Assembly (NCBI GenBank): GCA_013399895.1
Contig: VXBA01004867.1
Location: forward strand, 151,653-215,652
Source of the DNA: Serilophus lunatus
Taxonomy: Eukaryota > Chordata > Aves > Passeriformes > Eurylaimidae
Length of the DNA: 64,000 bases
Direction of reading: 5' to 3'
Shown here: positions 25,700-37,663 of the stretch, in pieces
Layout: every line of letters starts with the position of its first letter
Numbering within the stretch: position 1 is the stretch's first letter
Notes under the pieces: generated by a model
The model's database searches: none
What the model was told of the DNA's origin: nothing
What the model saw: only the letters and a program-made list of their open reading frames with translations
Program-made: the position numbers and the translations under genes

Positions 25700-26165
25700 G
25701 CAGCTGCATCCTCGTAGCACACTTCCTTCAGCAGAAGGGGAGGTGAGCGCAGTCAGGCTGCCCGGGACTGACCGTGCAGCATCTCCGTGGAGATGGAGTC
25801 ACACACCTCCTCAGCAGCCTGCCGGAGCCGGCAGCAGTGATGTAACCGAGCTCCCAGCACATCCTTTGTTTAAGGAATCGCTTCAGCAACGTGGAAAAGC
25901 TGAGCCGCTTGAGCTGTGGCAGACGAGATGCATTTCACAGAAAAGACCTCCGAGAAATAACTTCTCCTGTCTGGCTTAGAAGGGAAATTTTCCTCAGAGG
26001 TGTCTCCCTAATGATCTTGTTTTCATTCTGTTTGTGCCGTTGGCACATGTCAGAGCTGGACTGCGAGCCGTCGCAGCTCCTGCTGTCCAGCGCATTCCCT
26101 CGCCCAGGACACAATCCCTTTTCCTCTGCTGCATTGGTGGCAGGGTAAAACAAGCACCTTTCGAG
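25700..26165. promoter_or_regulatory. CpG-dense intronic island, candidate regulatory element
   Basis: Between about 25743 and 26115 I count about 18 CpG dinucleotides in roughly 375 bp, against an intron that otherwise rarely contains one. Examples are GTGAGCGCAG, CCCGGG, GCCGGAGCCGG, AACCGAG, GACGAG, GCGAGCCGTCGCAG and CTCGCCC. A CAGCTG E-box lies near 25700, and CCTTTGTTT (SOX/TCF-like) lies near 25864. A donor-like AG/GTGAGC occurs at 25743. There is no matching protein. It could be a conserved enhancer, an alternative promoter or first exon, or an unmethylated remnant of another sequence. The sequence alone cannot decide. Confidence 0.4.
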
Positions 26166-27063
26166 GTCCTACTCTGGCTGATTAATTTACAGGAGATTAC
26201 AACAATGCACTAAACAGACAGATTGGAACAGTGAAGCAATTCTGGGACTCGAATCTCACCAGAGAATCTGTAAGCAGAACTAGACTTTATCAATCCATCC
26301 TTTTGTCCTTATTGGGTCAGAGTATTCTGTGTGTGTGTGATTCTGTTCTGTTTATGCTGCAGAAGACAAAAGAGACTTCTGATTCCAGGTTTTCTCCACT
26401 CCTATGGAGGTATTTTTCAGACTTTTACTCACTGAGAAGGATCTGCTTCAGGTTTCACTTGGCTTCTCCGTTGTGCAGAGGCCATTAGCAAGCCCATGTC
26501 ATCAGTGTGGTGGCAGGGGACAGGCAAACTGAACCTTGATCAGAGGTGGGTGAGATAGAAATCCACGTAATGTGCTGAAAGGAAAATAGGAAAATGATTG
26601 GCTAGAGATGATGAGCTTCCAAATATGAATATGCATGTACCAAAAGCCTGGGTGTGCCTGCCCCAGAGCTTCTTGGCATCTGTAGCATCAAATGCTGCAA
26701 ATTGAGGGCACGGCCCCAATCTGATTGTTTGTAAACCTGACACACTTGTAATCTAGCAAGAAGTTTAATCCTGTTAGTGCAGGTGCTTGTTTATTGCTCA
26801 GCTGGCCACAGAGCCCCTGATTTTCTGTCTTCCTTTGCATCCTACACTCACTTTATGTTGGTGTAAGCAACGGAACAAAGCCTGGGGCTGTGGGCAACGT
26901 GGTCTGAGAAGAGCCCTGGTGGTGTGAGGTCCCCAGATCTACAGGAAATTAGAATTGAAGCAAACACAAGGCTCTTCTGCCTTGCTGTGGTAGCTCTGGT
27001 CTGGAGACAGCCTTGGTTCACACAGGCCATTGCCAAGATGCTGCACCAATTTGTATTAGTATG

Positions 27064-27085
27064 GTTGGCTGACAGGTCAGCCAAC
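27064..27085. repeat. Perfect 10-bp inverted repeat (hairpin)
   Basis: GTTGGCTGAC, spacer AG, GTCAGCCAAC. The arms are perfect complements, so the 22-bp unit can fold as a tight hairpin or act as a palindromic binding site; it contains an AGGTCA half-site. Its context is ordinary intron sequence. Confidence 0.7.
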
Positions 27086-30017
27086 AACAGCTTCCACATG
27101 TGGTTATGAAGGGAGACAGGTAAGGAAAGACACATTTTTACACACCTCAGTGGGCAGAGAAGTAAAACATATATCTGCACAGGTGAATGAAAGGGTGCCT
27201 GGGAGGTATGTCACCTCCTTCTTGCAAAAAGAAAGAAAAATGTAGAAGGCTGAATGCTCAGGTCATCTAAATCCAGTGTGTCCAGTGGAAAAGTGGAAAG
27301 GTTCATCTTCTTGTTTAGCACGAGAGGGACATCAGTAAGGTCTGAAAGTTTGTTTCCTTGGTTATAAGAAGTATCAGTTTGATTATTATTTCAGCCCTAT
27401 CAAATAGGTCACCTGTGTTTGCTGCCTGCAGCAGATCTCAAGTCTGAAGGGACTTGTGTAAAGTGAGCACCTGCTCTGCCAGGGGTTTGCTCATTGGGGA
27501 GTGAGGACAATAAGCAGAGTCATTTCCTTGGCATCTGTGTCTATGGATCTGTGCTTCTCCAAGGAATATCACAGGGTGATTTATAGCAGAAATACCAGAT
27601 CTGGGAAGTTAGAAAAAAACGATGTGTAGGAAGCAAATATTCAGTGCCTTATTCACCTAGTTTAGTGAATTTGGCCAGATTCTTCCCCTCTTACTCCAGC
27701 ATTTATATAAAAATGGTGGACTGAAAATGAAGCTCAAACAGGATTTGGTCGTTGAACACAAATAATATATAGTTCTGGTATATGAGACAACCAGCACTTG
27801 CCTTGTGGGAGATGTTGTACTAACTCCTCATGCTTTCTGTCCCTCCCTGTCTCCCTAGAATAAGAAAGAATATGGATATTTAAGCATACAAGTTACCAGT
27901 GCATGTGGTTGGATTTCTCTTCAGAAGAAAAAAGTAGTGTGAGGAGTTGTGAGGTACTAACTTAATGCAAATTAGTCTTGTTTATTTGTCTGATGTAATG
28001 GAATAAAAAGAAAGAAGTGTAAAAGGAGCCAAGTCATTTTCTTGTAGTCTGCAGGAGGGAAACTCAGTGCATCTGGAAGGCAGCAGTGTGGAGACAGAGT
28101 ATTTGTAATTGAACTGGCACATGGCAAGGAAAGTGTTGTGGCAAATCTGCGTCAAAACAAGGGTGGTGTCAAATTGGGCTCAAATTCAGTAATCACAGGT
28201 GCCAAATGGATGAATTTAAGTTCAAAGTTTAGAATTGTTGTGATTACTGTGGTTATTCTGGGTTCCTTTTTCAGACGGTCCCAGCAGGCAGCATGAAAGA
28301 TTAAAAATTTTAATGTAAGGACACTGATAGAGAAAGACACTCTCTCCTGCAGGAATTCAGAATGGGAAGTTCAGGGAATATTGATGAGATGAAGAAGTAC
28401 TTGTGATTCAGTTCAATAGAGGACACTTTTTAAGTCTTCCAGCCCTCAAAAGCTGGGTGGTAACTTGCATGAATGGATTTATGCCTCAAGAAAATAGGAT
28501 TGCTTTGGCTGAGAGCACCTTTTATTTGGGGAAAAAAAGAGCATCTTCCAAAACCAGCAATTAGTCAAGCATAAGAATGCTTTAGGCACCTTGTGCTTCA
28601 TTCAGTTATTCAAGGGCGAGTGAGACCAAAATCCGGGAAAATCAAATGCATTTGGAGAATAGTGACAAAGAGATCTTGGTGCTGGTTGTGGGAGATGATG
28701 CTGCACCCTCAGGAAGGACGTTACCAGGGCAGCTGAGATACATTACAGATGAACCATGTTCTATTTTTCTCATTTTGTGGATAGAAATGCTCACACTGAA
28801 CCTCACAGTGCCAAAGAGTCCTTCCTTATTGATCTCTCTTTGCTTATACCCTTGGTCCTCTTGGCTTGTTGAGGTCACTCAGCAGGTAGGACAGCTGAGA
28901 TGGCTTCAGTGTTCCCCTTCTCCCCTCTCCAGCTGGGTGACCCTTTCCCACACCTTTCTCACTTCTCCTGCTAATGTAGCCTCATTTCCCACAGTACTTG
29001 GAAGGCTTATTTCTATTTTTCCTTGTCAATTAAACTGAACTCCCAACTGCATTGTGCTTAACTGCTACCCTGTGCACTACATACCTGCTCAAAATTGCTC
29101 TTCCTGGACAAAGCATTTAGGCAAACTTCATTTATCAAAGTAAGGACTTCAGGGAGATCACAATTAATCTTCACTTATCCCTGGAGATCCACGAGGTGGA
29201 AATGGGTCTGTAGGTGTGAATAGCTGAAATAACTTGATTTTTTTCACAGCTCTAAAATGAATAAAGAATTCCATGTGGGAGAGGTGTGCGTGGAGAGTAG
29301 GAGATGAAAGAAGAGGGCAGCAAACAGGATGGTGACCTAAAGGTTGGGGTCATTTCTTAACTCAAATGTGTCCAGCTAGGTGAACATCTTTGTTATTAAT
29401 CTATCACAGGGAAAAGAAGGATTTGAAGGAGCAGGAAAAGGGAATTAGCTAAAATGGAGTCATCAGTGCTTTCTCAGCATCCTTTGCAAACATTGAAGCT
29501 TGCTGTTTATTGTAGAAGAATACTTGAAGATGCTTTTTAAGCTGTTTTTCATATTAGATAAATGGCCTTATCTGTTATTAGAGCACCTGGATGCACAGGG
29601 AATGTCTTGACTCTCCTTAGTGCTGTGCAGATTAGGATGAAGCAGGGAATAAGGTGAGTTGTGTTACCTTCAGTGAGAGAATGAAATGCTTTATTTTAGC
29701 TAAATTAGGTCAGTTTGGTATCTGCCCTTTACTTGCCAAAGAGCAAACTGGCTGAAGCCCATCCAGACAAGGTTCTGGCTGTAGTAGGTTCTCTATGTGC
29801 TCATCACAGGCTTTGTTCTTGCTTTCCACACAAGGTTTGGTGTCTGTGATATGTTGTCCCAGGGGACTTCTGTGGCCATCTGCTTCTGGTGAGCTGGGTC
29901 TCAGTACACTAATCCAGCCGTTTGGAACCTGTGAATTTGGTCTTTGTTCTCTGGTGTTCTGCCTAGAGAACATCAAGAGAGAGAAAAAAAAGTGTGCAAA
30001 GCTCTTGCTTGCTACAC

Positions 30018-30065
30018 TTTTTTCTCTTCCTTCTTTTTTTTTTTTTTTCTTTCCCCCTTCCTCAG
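30018..30065 (+). repeat. Pyrimidine tract with 15-T run ending in CAG
   Basis: This nearly pure pyrimidine run includes 15 consecutive T (30034-30048), then CTTTCCCCCTTCCTCAG. It looks like an optimal 3' splice acceptor but lies far inside the intron, with no supported exon after it. Confidence 0.75.
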
Positions 30066-30366
30066 CTACATTTGGAGTGCAAATTCAGGGTATGGCCTTG
30101 GATTTTCAAAGCTGCAGACAATTTGGGGCATGAATTCTTAAGAAGGCTCCTCTCACCTCAAGTGCTGAGTCACCAGCAACAATCAGGCAGGTGCCCCGAG
30201 AGCTTCCTACACCCAGTACCTCAGAGGTGACTTTACAATGGGGACCCTCACATTTGGAAATTGCCTTCTCAGTGACCAGTCATGCCTGAATCATATTGAA
30301 GAAATGTCAGCAGTGCTTTTTACTCTTGTGTTTCCCTGGCCATGGTGTCCACAAAGATGGTAGCTT

Positions 30367-30398
30367 TATAAATATATATATTATATATATATATATAT
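30367..30398. repeat. (AT)n microsatellite
   Basis: Alternating AT dinucleotides, with one interruption near the middle, run for about 32 bp. This is a short simple repeat in the long intron. Confidence 0.95.
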
Positions 30399-31039
30399 TT
30401 GTGTGCAAATTACTTTTAATTACTTTTGCCCTGAAGTGTGTTGGGAAGAGGATGCATTTCTACTTCTAGAAAAAAATACATATGAAATTTGTATATTGGG
30501 CTAAAATTCATGTGTCAAATTGGAGTACAAAAAATACATGGAATTTGATTAAAAGCCCCTTAACTTTGCAAGTATATTTTTAAATTTTTTTGGATTCATT
30601 CATGGAGCTTTTTCCAAATGCTTTAAATCCTAACATGGGTCATTAGAGCCAGTGGTGATTTCTATGGACAGCTAATGATTTCCTTACAGGAACTAATTTG
30701 AAAGTGTAGGACCTTAAATAGCTGCTTTAACATCTTGTCCTTGAAAATTTGATGGTGAAAACTTGTTGTCATTTCCTTTGTGTGGGCTGAGAAACCCAGG
30801 AAGAGAGAACTAAACTGGAAGCAATACACAGAAAGTCTGGAAAGATAATTCCCACTGAGGGACAGAAGTGAATCTCACGAGTCACAAGCATGCACACAGA
30901 GCTATTTGCAATCATGGGTTATTAGGCACCATTGCAAAAGAAAAATGCTAGAGGAATTGGTACAAAAAGTGCAATAAAATATGCATCAACATGATGAAAT
31001 ATGTATTGGAATAAATACTAAGTGGGATGAGCATGATTC

Positions 31040-31138
31040 TCAACTGATTGGTGGCCTTGGCTGTGCTGGATCAGGGCTGGACTCAATGATCTTAAAGGTC
31101 TTTCCCAACATAAACCCTTCTGATATTCTATCCTATGA
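31040..31138 (+). mobile_element. Short CR1 3'-end remnant
   Basis: The sequence 'ggctggactcaatgatctta', 'aaggtctttcccaacataaa' and a degenerate tail TTCTGATATTCTATCCTATG match the last ~100 bp of an avian CR1. It is heavily 5' truncated and more diverged than the copies at 17203 and 56868. Confidence 0.75.
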
Positions 31139-32638
31139 AGGACAGGCTATAGCTTTTGCTTATGAAGAAGCCCAGTGCAGATGTTTCAAGGCTTTCGTGT
31201 TTCTTGCTGCACAAAATACTCCTTCTCTGTGATCAGACTATGCTTTGAAGGGGAATTAAGCACCTGATTTCCCCTTCAAAAGCAGGCCAGGCAGGGAGCT
31301 GTCACAGCCTCCTGGGGAGGGACAGCAAGATGATGCAGGCTCCAAGCCACAGGGATATCCAGCCTGGGGGTAGAGTATGTCACAAGTGTGCCCACACTGA
31401 TAGTATTTTCTATGACAGCTTCTTACAAAAAGAAGGGAGGAGAGATGAAATATTTTCTGTAACTCATTCCCATTCCAGCACGCTGAGAGATAAAACAAGG
31501 CAAACCCTGAAAGGAGAAGCCCTGGGCTCTGTTCTACCCTTACTAATGTCATCTTCCAATTTAGTAAAGGCATTGAAGAACATAATGGTGGCAAGACATT
31601 GCAAATCTGGGAGTGAAAGGCAACTCCACTGCTAGGGTCTCTTATTACCAACTCTTCATGTGATGTTGAGGCTTGTAAAGGTGTCCAGCAGAGTGGCCAT
31701 AGTGGTTGGGAGGACACAGAACTCTGAACACATCTCCATCAAACAATATCTCTAGGAGTGAAGCTCCAAGGTTTCTGTGGTTGTTTCTTAGTAGCTGTTT
31801 ATTCTGTTGGCCACAATCCTATTGTAAGTATTACTATTAATCATATTACTATCATATTCTTGCAAAGCACCAGGGAAGGTTTTCCATAACAGATTAATCA
31901 CTAATGAATTTGTAATCTGGCTTTGATCATTCATTCCTTTTGAATGCTGGTAGGTGGAGTTTACATGCCAAGATTTTCTGAATAATGAAGATGCTGCCTC
32001 TAAGGACCCTTTGGAATTAATTTTTTCAAATTTGGATCTCATATGTAAGCTGGACTCCCATACTTGTCAAGAAGAAGGGACTTGGGAAATTATACAGATG
32101 TGCAGGTCTCCACATGCTCCTACTGAAGTGAAAAGCAAATCTCTTTGCTTTTGGAGAAAGCTAGAGCAGACAGGTAGAAGTAATTTCAATCACAAAGGCA
32201 GATGGAGTGTTATCAGAGGAGTTTAAGCAAATAGCTCTTGAAAGGTTCAGCCTCTGATCCTTCCACAGCACTGAACCCTTTTGCAGTGTCAGCAGCATCT
32301 GACATCAAATATCCATAGAATAATTTTGGTCAGTTTTGACACAGCAAAGTATAAATCTCGTGTCTGGTGAGGCATAAATGCCAGAATACTGTCTGCACAA
32401 TAGCCAAAAGCTGTGTAAATTGTAATTAAAAGCATTTAATTTAAGTTAATCTTCATTAGGAACATAATTATGTCCGCACGCAAATTGCTTCAATGTAATT
32501 GTCACAGTTGTAAATACCTAGTTATATTAACCAGCTTTTCTTCAGGAAAATCTGGCTGGGAGATTATCAACTGTTTTAGAGCAAAACCAGAGGGCATCTA
32601 TTAGGAACTATCTATCTTTCTGTATCTATCTGTAACTT

Positions 32639-32656
32639 GTGTGTGTGTGTGTGTGT
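32639..32656. repeat. (GT)9 microsatellite
   Basis: Nine uninterrupted GT units. A short imperfect TCTA-rich stretch lies just upstream (about 32608-32632). Confidence 0.95.
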
Positions 32657-35600
32657 AATTAGACCAAACTTGCCACCCTTGTCCTGCAGGTGCTGAAAGT
32701 GGTACCAGATCACACATCCTTCAGGGCTCCAAATGAGCCACTGTACAGAGATGAGAGGATACTGTCTTGGAAGTTCATTAGTTTGTTAGAACTTGGTTGT
32801 AGAGAAGCAGAAAAAATTATCCTCCCTCCAAAAATCTTGATTTTATGAGGAATGTTTTATTCTACAACAGCACTGGCTTCAGCCATGTCCCTGTCTTGTA
32901 GGTATGAGTATATGGGAAAAGTACACTTACATAAAGTTACCCTTTTCTAAACCCAAAAACAAAGAAATTTGTGTATGGATTTGCTGTCCTGGTGCCCACA
33001 GAAGAACTGCAGGCTGCAGGAGGATGGAACTGTACTCCATCAGCAATGTTTCTCTGCTGGAGACAGGCTAAAGCCTGCCTCTGGTCAAGTGGCACCTACC
33101 AACAGATTACTGTGATTCTTTCCTTGATTACTCCGAGGATTTGGGGCTTGATCCAAAGCCTGTTGAAATCAGTAGGGAATTTCCCCATTGAACTCTGTGT
33201 GATCAGAATTACATCTGTTATAGAGGAGTGGAGAATTTAATACGTGCTGGGTTCTGCAGATAGCAGCCTGACCTGAAACTAAGAAGCTGAGAGTATCTAC
33301 TATAAGACTTAGTTTAGAAAAGGAATGATTTAATCTTCTTCACTGCCTCAGGAAACTATGCCATGAATGCACATAAGAAATCAAATAGCACTTGTGAGAT
33401 GAGTAAAATAGTCTTCCAGGTGGACATGAATGTTTGAAAAGGATGTCCTAACAACATAGTTTGAAAGTACAAGGAGCTTCTAACTCTTGTCAGTGCTCTT
33501 CTCAAATAATCTGCACTGTTACTGCTAATTGGCATAAATCTTGCTGGTAATACCCATAGCAGAGATTTGCACAGAATCCATTGCTAATCCTATAAACTGG
33601 TGAGTTTGATAAAGTGGGTTGCTCTGGGCATTGCTAATTTTATTTTCATGCTTTCACTTGCTATCATTCATTAACCCCCAAATGGCAATCTGGGCTATGT
33701 ACACAAACAAGAGAGCAATAGTCATCTTATTAGTGGCTATAACCGTGAGTGGGAAATTACAACGGAATGAATATATACGATTTAAATGGGATGCCTTGTG
33801 TATTGGTGTGATGCTACCTGCTGAAAAAAAGGGATCAGTTTCTCATCAGCACATAGAAAATTAAATCTAGTACAAGGAAATTCTATATTGAATGGCATTA
33901 TTTTTCACATGGCTTAGTTCTGTATCGCAGGCACCACGACGTGTGATATTGCTGTTCTTTGTCTCTCACTGTCTAATTCTTTTAAAAATACATCTGTCAC
34001 ATTGTCTAAATTCTGTACCATGTACAGAACAGCTCTCAAGCATTGATGGCATGTTGAGGGCTCAAACCTGCCCATGTGTCTCTCTGGGTGTTGTACTCAC
34101 CAGGGTAAATTCCAAGACCAAATTCTGTCCTTACAGCAGATGAGACACCACTTATTGGTATCAAAGGAGATGTGAAGGACTGAATAATCACCCCAGGGTC
34201 CTCTTCAGACCTGTCCCTTCAAGACAGTATCAGAACTGGAGCACAACTGCAAAGCTTATGATATCGATGCTTTATTTTTATTTCAATATAGGTGTGCTGG
34301 GCATTTAAATGGGGTTACAAAACCAAATCTAGGCTCAGGTCATAAAACAAGAGTTCCCAGATTTCCATTTGCATCCTTAAGAGAAGAAAACCTTGTTCAG
34401 GAAAAGGCTGGAAACTTCATCTGCCAACTACTGGTCAAAATTTTCCACTTAGTCAGAAGAGCATAAAATGCACTTTTTGTTGTGAGTCAGTGTGTTATAG
34501 TGATACAATGCTTAGTTATATGACCACGTGGTAGTCCTTAAATGGTTGTATGCTGATACAGTCTGGGTTTGCTTCCAGTGAAGAAAATCTGACTGCAAAA
34601 CAGGATCTCACAAAATGAGTAGTAACCAGAAGAGTTTGGTTTGCAAACCCACAGGTGAATGGATCTACAGAGCCAGATCAGATAACCAGTGAAATGGGAC
34701 AACACAGTTCTCACCAAAACTTTTTATACATATGTCAGCTTGGATAAGAGAATTGGTTAAGAGGTAAGAGAACTTGCCTTGGTGTTACAAAGAAGTGAAA
34801 AGCAGTTGCAGAGAAAATTATAGAATTCATTATCTAAGGCTCATTTTCTAGGCAGCCAGTTTTCTTCCCTTACCCAAGAAGGTTGCCTTGGAAGTAAAAC
34901 AAGACAATAGTGTGGATTATGTATTCTCTTGAGGAAAGAAACAAAATATTTAGGTTGTGTTACAAAGGGAAAACCGTGTCAAGTTTTTAAAATTACCTCG
35001 ACATGTTTGAGTTCAAGACAGCAAAAGCAAAAAGCTTGTTAAATTGCTGTAGTGTGCAAGTATCATGGCTGATTTGATGCTCCAAGATTTGACTGCACCA
35101 GCATGCTAATTGTCAGGACATGATTCCTTAACTCTTTTTAAAGGATGCTCATGCGTTGCCTTATTTGGTTACTGATGTTTTACTGCCCTGGTACAGAGGG
35201 AAAAAATAAGTACAGTGATATTTTAGTGAACTCTAGCATCACATTCCTGATGAAAATATATACTATGGACTGAAAAGTATTTCTTCAGACACACCAATGA
35301 AAATATAGCACTGGTCTTGTTACAATTACCTCTCTCCACTTATTCCTACTTCAGAAATGCTGTGTTTCTGTAGTACTTGAACCTGACTGGAATTGCAGAC
35401 ATTTAAAAAGCTCAGCCTATGCTGGATGTTTATGGGAGTGCTGGAGCAAATTGAAAGCACACCACTGTGGGGAGAGAGATTGCCACAGGAGAGGCTGATA
35501 CTGCTGGATTACCTGTCAGAAATGATCTGAGTCTCAGATGAAAGGGGAAGGCTGAAAAGAGAAGCTATAAAACATTTGAGGGGAAAAAACTAAAAATACA

Positions 35601-36795
35601 AAGTTTTAGAAGTGCTGTCAGTATAATCAGGGAGCAAAGTCCAATTGATGCTTTATGTACTTCTTTTGACTTCAATAGGTTTGCACCAAGAGGCTTGTGT
35701 TAATATGGATTTGGCCCTTCTGTTTACATTTCATAACTAAATGCTCAGTCTTTATGCAGTGTCTATATATGAGTTTATATAGGATCTGCTTTTCCTCCAT
35801 GAACATGCAGCAAACCTCGTTTCTGTCTAGGCATCCTCAACAATATTTTAAAAAACCCAAAGCAAACAAAAAACCCAAAAAACCCCTCACCTGCATCTTC
35901 TATATGAATATGAAGCTATCAGCTTTGCTAAACCTAACAAAGAGTTATTTAACATCCTTTTGTTTTAACTGTAGTTGCAAAGTTATGGTCTCCACAGTCA
36001 GAAAGAGGACTCGAAGTGCTTTGACCCAGGGTTGTGTGTAAGCGAGATCAGAAGCTGACCTAAAATCTGCAAGGAACAAGAAATACTTCCTGTTCTGTGG
36101 AGTTGAGGATCAGCAGGAAGGATCAGGGGAGGAAGGAATCTTCAATATTCTACCCCTGGGAAGGTGAAGACCACTGCGAGGTCCTACCTGTGCTCATTAT
36201 GGTCTCACACCAGAGTGCTGCTGAGGATGAACTCAGCTCAGTCCAGTTCCTGTTCATGTCTGTGGTATCTGCCTGTGTGGCAGATGCCAGGTTTGTGTCC
36301 TTCACACCAGCAAAAAGGATCCATTAATCATGGAAATGACAATCAATCTCTAGGGGTGAGGGCTGAGGAAGAGATGGAGAGTGAGGGATAGGTGAAAAGC
36401 TGATAAATTCATGCAGCAATAGAGAAGGAAAAAAAATCCAAATGCATTATTTCTGTGTTTCAAATAAGCAAAGCAGTACCCAATTATCTCAGAGACTGCA
36501 CAAAGGGAATGTCAGTGTGTGCAACCATCTGCAGCAGGCTGATCTGTGAGCTCACAGAGTCACCTCTGCACCATTCCAGGAGTGGAATTTGCTGCTTCTT
36601 ATAGATTGGGAAAGAAACAGATCCAGTTCTGCTTGTAAGCCTCTGGCCACCTCCTGTTTCTATCATATATCTCTTGGGGGAATCTCAGAGCAATTAGTTT
36701 CTAATTGCTTCAGTACTCTACAACTGATTTGATGAGAAATGCCATGCAAATGTGATGGGTTTTACATGTTTCACAGAAGCAGAAATTAATTGCAT

Positions 36796-36936
36796 CATAA
36801 TTTTTAAAACTCATCTTCCTTCCTTCCTTCCTTCCTTCCTTCCTTCCTTCCTTCCTTCCTTCCTTCCTTCCTTCCTTCCTTCNCATAATTTTTAAAACTC
36901 ATCTTCCTTCCTTCCTTCCTTCCTTCCTTCCTTCCT
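36796..36936. repeat. (TTCC)n microsatellite split by one N, with duplicated flank
   Basis: A first TTCC run (about 36814-36882) ends at a single N (36883). The sequence then restarts with CATAATTTTTAAAACTCATC, the same 20 bases that precede the first run at 36796-36815, followed by a second TTCC run to 36936. This arrangement suggests two contig ends carrying the same locus, joined without collapsing the overlap, rather than a true duplication. TTCC repeats are purine/pyrimidine mirror repeats and mutate quickly. Confidence 0.9.
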
Positions 36937-37646
36937 ATAATTTTTTATACTTCAAAAAGAAAGATAAAATACTAAAAATTAATAATTCCCCCCTCCTTTA
37001 ATCAGGTACTTTTCTGTCACTGCTCAATGACACAGATTCACCCTGATGTGCTATATGTTTACTGTAATGGTGTAATTTGAATGGTTACTCCCACAACCAG
37101 TGTGAACCCTATAATGCCTCTCCCAGGTGCTGTTTACTTGGGGTAAGAAGGTTTTAACCTTCTGCCTTTCAGAATCCCGCTAGTAAATCAACTGCATCTT
37201 GGGATCATCTCCAAATGAAATTTGCTCGCTGCACAGCAGCAAGGAGACGTGATACGAATATAAAACAGGACAATTTTTCACTGCAGAAATACTTGAACTC
37301 ACTCCAGACAATTATGCAGCCTGCCATTTTACACATCATCTATTTCACTGTTCCTGCACCAATTATTCCATTAACATTACTACATACTAAACTAGAACCT
37401 GTCGCTGGTCCTGTAGGTGTGGGAGGGATGAAATGTGTTTCAAAAAAAAAGACCAAAAAAAAAGGCATTTTCATGTGAGAGGCTTTGGGACATCCATTTC
37501 AGCAGCCTCACTGCATGTGCTGTACAAAGTATTTTTATCTCCCAGCCTGTTAATTTCTACCCTAATATGGTTTAGCTCGGGACATAATGCTGAATTTTCC
37601 ATTCCTCTGTTTGCTGTCAGCTGAATTGAAAAGACATGCTAATTAG

Positions 37647-37663
37647 AAAAAAAAAAAAAAAAA
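37647..37663. repeat. Poly-A run (17 A)
   Basis: Seventeen consecutive A follow AATTAG. No retroposed gene body or target-site duplication is visible upstream, so I call it only a homopolymer. Confidence 0.9.

Noticed and set aside
31256..31717. 153-codon minus-strand open frame
   Set aside because: No family recognised, and plus-strand frames of similar length overlap it; likely chance in a GC-richer patch.
37647..37663. Poly-A run as the tail of a processed pseudogene
   Set aside because: No cDNA-like sequence upstream and no target-site duplication visible.
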